Position numbers and translations under genes: made by a program. This document shows, in pieces, positions 13,857 through 21,699 of a stretch of 33,050 nt of DNA (positions within the stretch are counted from its first letter, which is position 1; every line of letters starts with the position of its first letter). The stretch is from DATKQY01 sp035532475. Lineage in GTDB: Bacteria; Actinomycetota; Acidimicrobiia; Acidimicrobiales; Bog-793. The notes beneath the pieces are model-generated. The model ran no database searches. It had not been told where the DNA came from and saw only the letters and a list, made by a program, of their open reading frames with translations. The stretch lies in assembly GCA_035532475.1 (NCBI GenBank), contig DATKQY010000065.1:1-33050 (forward strand), given 5' to 3'.

Positions 13857-16439
13857 ATGTCGGTTGGCGTGCCGGCGACGAACCTCGGCTTCCCGCGCAT
13901 CGGCGCGCAGCGCGAGCTGAAGCGCGCCCTCGAGGGCTACTGGTCGGGCGAGCTGAGCGCCGCGCAGCTGCGCGGCGCCGCCTCGAGCCTGCGGCGCGAG
14001 CGCTGGCTGCTCCAGCGCGAGCACGGCATCGACCACATCCCCTCGAACGACTTCTCCCTCTACGACCACGTCCTCGACACGGCCGTGATGGTGGGCGCGG
14101 TGCCGGACCGCTACGTCGGCGCCGACGGCCCGGGCGGGCTCGAGGCGTACTTCGCGATGGCGCGTGGCGGGGAGGTCGAGGGCCGGGCGGTCGCGCCGCT
14201 CGAGATGCGGAAGTGGTTCGGCACCGACTACCACCACGTCGTCCCCGAGATCGAGCCCGGGCGGCGCTTCGAGCTGTCCTCGATGAAGCCGATGGACGAG
14301 TTCCGCGAGGCCGCGGTGCTCGGCGTCGCGACGCGCCCGGTCGTGCTCGGCCCGATCTCGTTCCTCCACGTCGCCCGCCAGCGCGGCGCGGACATGCTGC
14401 GCAGCCTGTTCGAGGACGGCCTGCTCGACGTCTACGAGCAGCTGGTCGCCTCGCTCGCCTCGGCGGGCGCCACCTGGGTGCAGATCGACGAGCCGGCCTT
14501 CGCGACCGATCTCGACGCCGAGCTGCTCGACGTCTGCCGCTACGTCTACGGCCGCCTTGCGGCCTCGGCGCCCTCGTGCGCGCTCGTCGTCGCGACGTAC
14601 TTCTCCGACCTCAGGCAGAACCTGCCCGTCGCGCTCACGCTGCCGGTCGCGGCCCTCCACCTCGACGTGGTGGCGGGCACCCGCCAGCTCGACGAGGCGC
14701 TCGCGCTCTCGCCCCGCTCGCTCACGTTGTCCCTCGGCGTCGTCGACGGCCGCAACGTCTGGCGGAGCGACCTCGAGCAGACCTTCGCCCTCCTGCAGGC
14801 CGCCGAGTCGCACATCGGCCCGGACCGCCTCCTCGTCGCGCCGTCCTGCTCGCTGCTCCACCTGCCGGTCGACACCCGGACGGAGGACCAGCTCGCCCCC
14901 GAGCTGCGGGACCGGCTCGCCTTCGCCGTCCAGCGCCTCGACGAGGTGGCCCTCCTCGTGCGCGGGCTCCGGCACGGTCGCGAGGCGATCGCCGACGCCC
15001 TCGAGGCGAGCGCCCGGGCGGGCATGTCCCGCGCGGTCGCGGCGGCCCGCGGCGACCGGGAGCTGGCGGCCCGGCTGGCGGCGCTCGACGGCGGCGCCGA
15101 GCGCCGGGCCAGCCCGTACGAGGTGCGGCGCGAGGCCCAGGCGGCGCGCTTCGGCCTGCCAGAGCTGCCGACGACGACGATCGGCGCCATGCCCCAGACG
15201 CGCGAGCTGCGCCGCCAGCGCGCCCGACGGCGCCGGGGTGAGCTCGTCCAGGGCGCCTACGACGACGCGATCCGCGTCGAGATCGCCTCCGCCATCGCCG
15301 TCCAGGAGATCGCCGGTCTCGACGTCCTCGTCCACGGCGAGTTCGAGCGCGGCGACATGGTGGAGTACTTCGCCGAGCACCTCGAGGGCTTCGCCCTCAC
15401 CGCCAACGGCTGGGTCCAGAGCTACGGCTCGCGCCTCGTGAAGCCGCCGATCATCGTCGGCGACGTGGTGCGGCGCGCGCCGATCGCCGTCGAGTGGACC
15501 TCCTACGCCCAGTCGCTCACCGACAAGCCGGTGAAGGGCATCCTCACCGGACCGATGACGATGCTCGCCTGGTCCTTCGTGCGCGACGACTGCCCCCCCG
15601 AGACCGTCGCCCGCCAGCTCGCGCTGGCGGTGCGCGACGAGGCCGCCGACCTCGAGGCCGCCGGGATCGGGATCATCCAGATCGACGAGCCGGCGCTGCG
15701 CCAGGGCCTCCCGATGCACGAGGACGACCGTCCCGGCTACCTCCACTGGGCGGTGGACGCGTTCCGCCTCGCCTCCGCGGGGCTGGCGGACTCGACCCAG
15801 CTCCACACGCACATGTGCTACGACGACCTCGAGGACATCGTCGACGCCGTCGTGTCGATGGACGTCGACGTCCTCTCGGTCGAGGCGGCCGGCTCGCACC
15901 AGCGGATCGTCGCCAGCTTCGCCGCGCGCGGCTACCGGGCCGGGCTCGGCCCGGGGGTGTGGGACGTCCGCTCGCCGCGCGCCCCGTCGGTCGAGGAGAT
16001 CCAGCAGGCGCTGCGCGCCGTCCTCGAGACGCTCCCCGCCGACCAGGTGTGGGTCAACCCGGACTGCGGGCTGAAGACGCGCGACTGGGACGAGGTGACG
16101 GTGGCGCTCGACGCCATCGTCGAGGCGGCCGTCCGGGTGCGTGGACCGGCCCCGGCGCCCGGCGCCCCGGCCGCCGCCGCAGCCGCGCTCGGCGGGGCGA
16201 GCACAGGCGAGGGGCTGAGCGCCCGGGCGACGAACGGCGCGGCCGGCGCGCCGAGCGGGGAGCCCGTGTTGCCCGTGTCGCCGGTGACCGCGCGCGACGG
16301 CGGCGCCCCGGGCCAGGCGGCGCCACCGGCGGAGGGCGCCGAGCCGGCGGGACCGCCGCGAAAGCGCCACCGCCGACGCGGCTCGCACGGGCGGCGCCGG
16401 CCGGGCCCGCCGTCGCCGGAGGCCTCGCCCGGTCCGTGA
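13857..16439 (+). CDS. metE: Cobalamin-independent methionine synthase (MetE) with a C-terminal basic extension
   Basis: 860 aa. Transfers the methyl group of 5-methyltetrahydropteroyl-triglutamate to homocysteine, the last step of methionine synthesis. N-terminal barrel: NLGFPRIGAQRELKRALE, EMRKWFGTDYHHVVPE. C-terminal barrel carries the zinc ligands His652 and Cys654 in LHTHMCYDDL, Glu676 in SVEAAGS and Cys737 in NPDCGLKTR, all offset by +11 from E. coli MetE (641, 643, 665, 726). Canonical sequence ends near residue 762. About 98 more residues follow, rich in Ala/Gly/Pro and ending in a basic patch KRHRRRGSHGRRR, which is not usual for MetE. ATG 13857 is the natural N-terminus, although the purine-rich GGGAGGA is rather far upstream (12 nt). 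No cobalamin or SAM riboswitch is visible in the 255-bp leader region. Confidence 0.93.
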   Translation: MSVGVPATNLGFPRIGAQRELKRALEGYWSGELSAAQLRGAASSLRRERWLLQREHGIDHIPSNDFSLYDHVLDTAVMVGAVPDRYVGADGPGGLEAYFAMARGGEVEGRAVAPLEMRKWFGTDYHHVVPEIEPGRRFELSSMKPMDEFREAAVLGVATRPVVLGPISFLHVARQRGADMLRSLFEDGLLDVYEQLVASLASAGATWVQIDEPAFATDLDAELLDVCRYVYGRLAASAPSCALVVATYFSDLRQNLPVALTLPVAALHLDVVAGTRQLDEALALSPRSLTLSLGVVDGRNVWRSDLEQTFALLQAAESHIGPDRLLVAPSCSLLHLPVDTRTEDQLAPELRDRLAFAVQRLDEVALLVRGLRHGREAIADALEASARAGMSRAVAAARGDRELAARLAALDGGAERRASPYEVRREAQAARFGLPELPTTTIGAMPQTRELRRQRARRRRGELVQGAYDDAIRVEIASAIAVQEIAGLDVLVHGEFERGDMVEYFAEHLEGFALTANGWVQSYGSRLVKPPIIVGDVVRRAPIAVEWTSYAQSLTDKPVKGILTGPMTMLAWSFVRDDCPPETVARQLALAVRDEAADLEAAGIGIIQIDEPALRQGLPMHEDDRPGYLHWAVDAFRLASAGLADSTQLHTHMCYDDLEDIVDAVVSMDVDVLSVEAAGSHQRIVASFAARGYRAGLGPGVWDVRSPRAPSVEEIQQALRAVLETLPADQVWVNPDCGLKTRDWDEVTVALDAIVEAAVRVRGPAPAPGAPAAAAAALGGASTGEGLSARATNGAAGAPSGEPVLPVSPVTARDGGAPGQAAPPAEGAEPAGPPRKRHRRRGSHGRRRPGPPSPEASPGP

Positions 16440-16472
16440 CGTCACCGCGGGCGCCCGGGACGCCACCGGGGG

Positions 16473-16982
16473 CTACGACGCCGCCGCGCCCGCCCCGCCG
16501 AGGTCGCCCCCGCCCTCGATCGCGAGGAGGATGCGCTTGCGCTCGAGCCCGCCGGCGAAGCCCGTGAGCGTGCCCGACGCCCCGATGACCCGGTGGCAGG
16601 GGACCACGACCGCGATCGGGTTGCGGGCGTTCGCGTGCCCGACGGCGCGCGCCGCGCCGGGGCGGCCGACGGCGGCGGCGACCTCGCCGTAGCTCGCGGT
16701 CGTGCCGTAGGGGATGGCGCAGAGCGCCTCCCAGACAGCGAGCTGGAAGGAGGTGCCGCTCGGCGCGAGCTCGAGGTCGAAGTCGCGCCGGGCACCGGCG
16801 AAGTACCGGCGGAGCTGCTCGGCCGCCGCGTCGAGCTCGCCGTCGGCGCGGACCGCGCCCGGCGCCGGCCCGGCCGGGCCGCTCCCGTGGTCCATCTCGA
16901 CGCCGGTGAGGCGGCCCTCGTCGTCGGCGGTGAGCAGCAGGGGGCCGATCGGGCTTTCGAGGAAGCGGTAGTGCTCGGTCAT
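16473..16982 (-). CDS. ogt: Methylated-DNA--protein-cysteine methyltransferase (O6-alkylguanine repair)
   Basis: 169 aa. Suicide repair protein that moves alkyl groups from O6-guanine (or O4-thymine) to its own cysteine. The acceptor is Cys129 in VVVPCHRVIG. The DNA-binding HTH region includes FQLAVWEALCAIPYGTTASYGEVA and RAVGHANARNPIAVVVP, and GTLTGFAGGLERKRILL is the usual segment after the active site. Length and motif order are normal. Start ATG 16982 lies 7 nt after the stop of the Ada-AlkA gene, with AAAGGTGA as ribosome binding site, so the two are one repair operon. It ends convergently with metE, 33 bp away. The same alkA-ogt gene order occurs in Mycobacterium tuberculosis. Confidence 0.93.
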   Translation of the reverse strand: MTEHYRFLESPIGPLLLTADDEGRLTGVEMDHGSGPAGPAPGAVRADGELDAAAEQLRRYFAGARRDFDLELAPSGTSFQLAVWEALCAIPYGTTASYGEVAAAVGRPGAARAVGHANARNPIAVVVPCHRVIGASGTLTGFAGGLERKRILLAIEGGGDLGGAGAAAS

Positions 16983-16989
16983 CGTGTCG

Positions 16990-18483
16990 TCACCTTTCGT
17001 CGGGAGAGCCGCCCGTCCGGGGCGGGGCGACCCCGGGAGCGGACCAGAGATGGAGCACCGCGTACGAGCGCCAGGGCCGCCAGCGCTCGGCCAGTGCGGC
17101 GACCTCGCGGACGCTCGAGCCGTGGCCGAGCGCGGCGAGGGAGCGGCGGACGCCGAGGTCGCCGGCGAGCATCACGTCGGGATGTCCGAAGGCCCGCATC
17201 GCCACGTAGTCGGCGGTCCAGGCGCCGATCCCCGGCAGGGAGCGCAGTCCGGCGCGGGCCGCCTCGGCGTCGGCGCCGGCGTCGAGCACCACCGAGCCGC
17301 CGGCGAGGGCGTCGGCCACCGCCACGAGCGCGCGGGCGCGTGCGCGGGGCATCGGCAGCGAGGAGGGGTCGAGCGACGCGAGCGTGGCCGCGTCGGGGAA
17401 GAGGCGGGTCAGCCCGGCGCTGCCCGGCGAGCGGCTCGGGGTGAGGGGCTTGCCGTGCTCGGCGACGATGCGGGCGAGGAGGCTGCGCGCGCCGGCGACC
17501 GACACCTGCTGGCCGACGACGGCGCGCACCGCGAGCTCGTGCGGGTCGACGCTGCCCGGGATCCGCCGGCCCGGCGCGGCGCGCACGAGCGGGCCGAGCG
17601 TCGCGTCGACGCCGAGGCGCTCCGCGACCGCCACCGGGTCGGCGTCGAGGTCGAGCAGGCGCCGGCAGCGCTGGACGGCGCCCTGCAGGTCCCGCAGGTC
17701 CTCGAGGTGCAGGCGCGCCCGTACGTGGCCGTCGGCCGGCGCGAGCTCGGCGAGCCCCGTGCCGTGGGGGAGCGCGAGCGTCCGCGCATAGCGGCCCGGG
17801 CCCGTCTCTTCCATGCCGAGCACGGCGCGCGCCGAGAGGAAGGACAGGGTGCTCGCCGCGTCGTGCGGGAGCCGCACCGCCAGGCGCAGGTCGATTGTGT
17901 CGGCGAGCCCGGCCTGGCGGTGGCGGCTGCGTCGGCGCAGCCCGGTCGGGGTAGCGGCGAACACCTCCCGGACGGTGTCGTTGAACTGGCGCACGCTGGC
18001 GAAGCCGGACGCGAACGCGACCGAGGAGAGGTCCAGCGCGCTCGTCTCGATGAGGATGCGCGCCGTCTGGGCGCGTTGGGCCCGGGCGAGCGCGAGTGGG
18101 CCGGCGCCGAGCTCGGCGTTGAGCAGCCGGGTGAGCTGGCGCGGGCTGTAGCCGAGGCGCCGGCCGAGGCCGCCGACGCCCTCGAGGTCGACGAGGCCCT
18201 CCGCGATGAGCCGCATCGCCCGGGCCACGACGTCCTGGCGGACGTTCCACGCCGGCGAGCCGGGCGACGCGTCCGGGCGGCACCGCTTGCAGGCGCGAAA
18301 GCCCGAGCGCTGCGCGGCGGCGGGGCCGGGGAGGAAGCGCACGTGCTCGCGCCGCGGCGTGCGGGCGGGGCAGCTCGGCCGGCAGTAGATGCCGGTCGAG
18401 GTGACGGCGACGACGAACCACCCGTCGAAGCGGGCGTCTCGCGCCGACACCGCTCCGTAGCAGCGTTCGAAGTCCTCGACCAC
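16990..18483 (-). CDS. alkA: Ada-AlkA fusion: methylphosphotriester-sensing AraC regulator plus DNA-3-methyladenine glycosylase II
   Basis: 497 aa. Residues 1-75 are an Ada-type zinc domain: RFDGWFVVAVTSTGIYCRPSCPAR and FRACKRCRPD supply Cys34, Cys38, Cys65 and Cys68, offset by -4 from E. coli Ada. Cys34 matches the methyl-accepting Cys38, so it can probably sense methylphosphotriesters. Residues about 80-175 are an AraC HTH region (GGLGRRLGYSPRQLTRLL; VAFASGFASVRQFNDTVREVF). An AlkA N-terminal domain and a helix-hairpin-helix glycosylase follow: LRSLPGIGAWTADYVAMRAFG, with likely catalytic Asp442 in MLAGDLGVRR. The enzyme would excise 3-methyladenine while also activating its own operon, which ends with ogt. 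GTG 18483 is chosen because the Ada domain starts right after it; the open frame extends upstream without family similarity. Confidence 0.9.
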   Translation of the reverse strand: MVEDFERCYGAVSARDARFDGWFVVAVTSTGIYCRPSCPARTPRREHVRFLPGPAAAQRSGFRACKRCRPDASPGSPAWNVRQDVVARAMRLIAEGLVDLEGVGGLGRRLGYSPRQLTRLLNAELGAGPLALARAQRAQTARILIETSALDLSSVAFASGFASVRQFNDTVREVFAATPTGLRRRSRHRQAGLADTIDLRLAVRLPHDAASTLSFLSARAVLGMEETGPGRYARTLALPHGTGLAELAPADGHVRARLHLEDLRDLQGAVQRCRRLLDLDADPVAVAERLGVDATLGPLVRAAPGRRIPGSVDPHELAVRAVVGQQVSVAGARSLLARIVAEHGKPLTPSRSPGSAGLTRLFPDAATLASLDPSSLPMPRARARALVAVADALAGGSVVLDAGADAEAARAGLRSLPGIGAWTADYVAMRAFGHPDVMLAGDLGVRRSLAALGHGSSVREVAALAERWRPWRSYAVLHLWSAPGVAPPRTGGSPDER

Positions 18484-18683
18484 CGGCCCATTCTGCGCCC
18501 GCCCGGCGCCGGCGGCTGGCGGGTTTCGGACATCGCGCTCGGGGGCCGGCGAGGCGGCCGCCGAGCCGGCGCGCGCCGCTCCCCGTGCGGCTCGTGGCCG
18601 CGGCCCCGCACGTGGGGCGCGGCAGGCGTCCTCCGGGCGGGCGGAGGCGCACCGTTCGTCCCGGCCGGCTGGTGTGCAGCTGT

Positions 18684-19700
18684 TCAGATGTTGGTGATCT
18701 TCTCGAGCCCGGCCGGGGTGTCCGGGTCGTGCCCCCGCGCGAGGGCGAGGTGATAGGCGAGCTGCTGGGCCCGCAGGATCGCCGGGACGGGAGCGAGCGC
18801 CTCGGGCAGGCCGGAGGGCAGGGGGAGCGGGGACCCCGGCTCCTCGTCGGCCAGGTACACGGGGACGTCCCGGCGGGCGAGCTCGTCGGCGAGGGACCTG
18901 ACGTAGGAGTGTGCCGGGCCGGCGCACGCGAGGAGCACCGCCGGCGTGCCGGGCCTGATCGAGGCGATGTGACCGTGGCGCAGCTCTGCGGCCGAGTACC
19001 CGACGGCGAACAGCTGCGCCGTCTCCTTGACCTTCAGCGCGAGCTCGAGCGCGGCGGGAAGCAGGTAGCCGCGGGCCGCGACGAGGAGCTCGTTCGCGCC
19101 CGACAGGCGCCCGGCGAGGGCCGCGGCGGCGCTGTCGTCGGCGAGGACCCTCGAGGCGACGAGCGGCAGCCGGCGCAGGTCGCGCTCGTCGAAGGGGACC
19201 GGTCCGAGCGCCGCGGCGATGAGCGCCAGGGCGACGACCTCCGCGGTCACCGTCTTCGTCGCCGGGATGGCGCGCTCCGCGCCGGCCCCGAGCGCCAGGG
19301 CCTGGCGCGCGGCCCCGGCGAGCGCGCTCTCATGGTCGTTCGTGACGGCGAAGGTCGCGGCGCCGCAGGAGGCGAGGCGCGTCGTGACCTCGACGATCTC
19401 CCGTGTCTCGCCCGACTGGCTGAGGGCGATCACGAGCTGGCCCGAGTAGTCGGCGTCGACGCGGTAGAGGGTGTGCAGGCTCGGTGCGGCGACGCTCACC
19501 GGGTGGCCGGTGGCGGCTTCGAGCAGGTACCGGCCGTAGAGGGCGGCGCAGGCGGAGGAGCCGCGGGCGACGAGCGTGACGCCGTGGAACGGTCCTCCGG
19601 CGAGCGACGCCACCTGGTCGCGGATCTCGCCGGCCCGGGCGACCAGGTCTGCGAGCACGCGGGGCTGGTCGGCCATCTCGTCCACCATGAACGAGGTCAT
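18684..19700 (-). CDS. SIS-domain sugar isomerase, probable glucosamine-6-phosphate deaminase (GlmS-isomerase/NagB-II type)
   Basis: 338 aa, two SIS domains like the isomerase half of GlmS but without the glutaminase half. Motifs: EMADQPRVL at the start, LVARGSSACAALYG, IALSQSGETREIVEVT (phosphosugar-binding Ser cluster), TKTVTAEVVAL, ELALKVKETAQLFAVGYSAAELRHGHIA (GlmS active-site region) and the terminal DTPAGLEKITNI. Without glutamine channelling such enzymes usually run as deaminases/isomerases; next to murQ-nagA the fitting reaction is GlcN-6-P to fructose-6-P plus ammonia. That is inference: AgaS-like or other ketose/aldose substrates remain possible. ATG 19700 overlaps the preceding ABC gene stop (ATGA) with GGAGG nearby; it is the last gene of the leftward operon. 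The 200 bp between it and alkA has no recognised gene. Confidence 0.82.
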   Translation of the reverse strand: MTSFMVDEMADQPRVLADLVARAGEIRDQVASLAGGPFHGVTLVARGSSACAALYGRYLLEAATGHPVSVAAPSLHTLYRVDADYSGQLVIALSQSGETREIVEVTTRLASCGAATFAVTNDHESALAGAARQALALGAGAERAIPATKTVTAEVVALALIAAALGPVPFDERDLRRLPLVASRVLADDSAAAALAGRLSGANELLVAARGYLLPAALELALKVKETAQLFAVGYSAAELRHGHIASIRPGTPAVLLACAGPAHSYVRSLADELARRDVPVYLADEEPGSPLPLPSGLPEALAPVPAILRAQQLAYHLALARGHDPDTPAGLEKITNI

Positions 19701-20686
19701 CGGGCCGCCTCCACGCCGTGCTGCCTCGCCGCCACGTGGCACGCGGCGTCGTGTCCGGCCTCCAGGGTGAGGAGCTCGGGAGGGACCTCGCGACAGATCT
19801 GCTCGGCGAGCGGGCAGCGCGGGTGGTAGGGGCAGCCGCCCGGGGGCTCGGCGACGACGGCGAGCGGCTGGACGTCCTCGCTGAGGCGCCGCCGTGCCTC
19901 GATCTCGGGGTCGGGCACCGGCACCGCGTCCGCCAGCGCCCGGGTGTAGGGGTGCAGCGGGGCGTCGAGCACCCGGTCGTACGGCCCGGACTCGACGACG
20001 CGCCCGAGGTACATGACGTCGATCTCGTCGGCGATGTGCCGCACCATGGAGAGATCGTGGCTGATGAAGACGTAGGTGAGGCCGAGCTCGCCCTGGATGC
20101 GGACCAGGAGGTTCATCACCTCGGCCCGCACCGAGACGTCGAGGGCGGACGTCGGCTCGTCGAGGACGAGCACCTTCGGCCCGACGGCGAGCGCCCGGGC
20201 GATGGCGACCCGCTGCGCCTGGCCGCCGGACAGCTCGTGGGGGTAACGGCGGAGGAAGCGCCTGCCGAGCGCCACCATCTCGAGCACCTCGACAACGCGC
20301 GCCTCGCGCGCTTCGGGGCCCGGCGCGAGGTCGTGCACCCGGAGCACCTCGCCGAGCGCCCGCTCCACGGTGAGGCGCGGGTCGAGCGAGGAGAAGGGAT
20401 CCTGGAAGACGAGCTGGATCCGCCGGGCGAGCGCGCCCCGCGCCTCGTTCGACGCGGCGGCGACCGGGGCCCCGGCGACCTCCACCGAGCCGGACGTCGG
20501 CGGCTCGAGCCCGACCAGCAGGCGCGCGAGCGTCGACTTGCCGCAGCCGGACTCCCCGACGATCCCGAGCGAACCGCCCGCCGCGACGTCGAAGGACACC
20601 CCGCGCACCGCGCGCACCGGCGGCCGGCCGCGCCGTCCCCGGTACTCCTTCGTCAGCGCCCGGGCGCGGATCGCTACTCCGTCCAC
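19697..20686 (-). CDS. Peptide-type ABC transporter ATPase, OppF/DppF family
   Basis: 329 aa. ATP-binding subunit energising the importer encoded upstream. Walker A GESGCGKS (44-51), Q-loop VFQDPFSSLDPRL, signature LSGGQAQRVAIARAL, Walker B VLVLDEPTSALDV, switch ISHDL. The C-terminal oligopeptide-transporter extension contains GGCPYHPRCPLAEQIC and a later AACH, the cysteine spacing that binds an Fe-S cluster in some Opp/Dpp ATPases. I prefer GTG 20686 (AAAAGG 8 nt upstream), which overlaps the end of the OppD-like gene by 13 nt; GTG 20707 is an alternative. It is followed by the SIS deaminase with a 4-nt overlap. Confidence 0.9.
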   Translation of the reverse strand: MDGVAIRARALTKEYRGRRGRPPVRAVRGVSFDVAAGGSLGIVGESGCGKSTLARLLVGLEPPTSGSVEVAGAPVAAASNEARGALARRIQLVFQDPFSSLDPRLTVERALGEVLRVHDLAPGPEAREARVVEVLEMVALGRRFLRRYPHELSGGQAQRVAIARALAVGPKVLVLDEPTSALDVSVRAEVMNLLVRIQGELGLTYVFISHDLSMVRHIADEIDVMYLGRVVESGPYDRVLDAPLHPYTRALADAVPVPDPEIEARRRLSEDVQPLAVVAEPPGGCPYHPRCPLAEQICREVPPELLTLEAGHDAACHVAARQHGVEAAR

Positions 20687-21699
20687 TGTTCGGACCTTTT
20701 CCAGCACGCGGCGCGCCGGCCGGCGCCGCGCTCGAGGAGGCCCGGCTCCTCCGACTCGCAACGGTCGAAGGCGAAGGGGCAGCGGAGCCGGAACGGGCAC
20801 CCGCCAGGCAGGTGCGCGGGGTCGGGCGGCGACCCGCCGATCTGGTGGAGCCGCCCGCGGTGGGCGACGCCCGGTCCGGGGAGCGACGCGAGCAGGGCGG
20901 CGGTGTAGGGGTGCTCCGGGCGGGCGAAGAGCTGCCCGGTCGGTGCCTCCTCGACGATGCGCCCCGCGTACATCACCGCGACGCGCTCGACGAGGCGCGC
21001 GACGACGCCGAGGTCGTGGGTGACCCAGACCACCGCCATCTGGGTCTCGGCCTGCAGCTCGCCGACCAGCCGGAGGATCTGCTGCTGGATCGTGACGTCG
21101 ACCGCGGTCGTCGGCTCGTCGGCGATGAGCAGGCGGGGCGAGGTGGAGAGCGCCATCGCGATCATCACCCGCTGGAGCATGCCGCCGGACAGCTCGTGGG
21201 GGAAGGAGGTCTCGAGGCGCGCGGGATCCGGCAACCCGACCTGCTCGAGCACCTCGCGTGTCCGCGTGGCGGCCCGCTCCTTGTCGAAGCCGTGGGCGCG
21301 CAGGGCCTCGCGCAGCTGGGTGCCGATGCGCAGCAACGGGTTCATCGAGCTCATCGGGTCCTGGTAGACCATGGCGATCTCCCCGCCCCGGACGGCGCGG
21401 AGCCGCCGCTCGTCCATCGAGAGCAGGTCGCGTCCGCCAAAGGTGATGCTCCCCGACAGCACGCTGAGCGGCGGCGAGGCGAGCAGGCTGAGGACGGCGA
21501 GCATGGTGAGCGTCTTGCCCGAGCCGCTCTCGCCCACGATGCCGAGCTTCTCGCCGGGGGCGACGTCGAGGTCGACGCCGCGCACGATCTCGAGCACGCC
21601 CTGGCGGTGGGCGATCCCGATCCGCAGGCCGCGGATGGACAGCGCCGGCCCGCCCGGCGTGCCCGGCGTGACGGGGACGGCCTCGGTCGCGACGCTCAC
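20674..21699 (-). CDS. Peptide-type ABC transporter ATPase, OppD/DppD family
   Basis: 341 aa. Partner ATPase of the OppF-like subunit. After about 18 Pro/Thr-rich residues: Walker A GESGSGKT (56-63), Q-loop VYQDPMSSMNPLLRIG, signature LSGGMLQRVMIAMAL, Walker B LLIADEPTTAVDV, switch VTHDLGVVA. The extension has GGCPFRLRCPFAFDRC and ACW near the end, again a possible Fe-S motif. GTG 21699 overlaps the anmK stop (GTGA), so kinase and ATPase are translationally coupled. Family members form heterodimers with OppF-type ATPases under two permeases; all partners are present in this operon. Confidence 0.92.
   Translation of the reverse strand: MSVATEAVPVTPGTPGGPALSIRGLRIGIAHRQGVLEIVRGVDLDVAPGEKLGIVGESGSGKTLTMLAVLSLLASPPLSVLSGSITFGGRDLLSMDERRLRAVRGGEIAMVYQDPMSSMNPLLRIGTQLREALRAHGFDKERAATRTREVLEQVGLPDPARLETSFPHELSGGMLQRVMIAMALSTSPRLLIADEPTTAVDVTIQQQILRLVGELQAETQMAVVWVTHDLGVVARLVERVAVMYAGRIVEEAPTGQLFARPEHPYTAALLASLPGPGVAHRGRLHQIGGSPPDPAHLPGGCPFRLRCPFAFDRCESEEPGLLERGAGRRAACWKRSEQWTE

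Noticed and set aside
13770..16466. 898-codon open frame on the minus strand across metE
   Set aside because: It is the antisense shadow of metE: strong high-GC codon bias leaves the opposite frame open, the translation is low-complexity (Val/Gly/Arg/His-rich) and matches no family.
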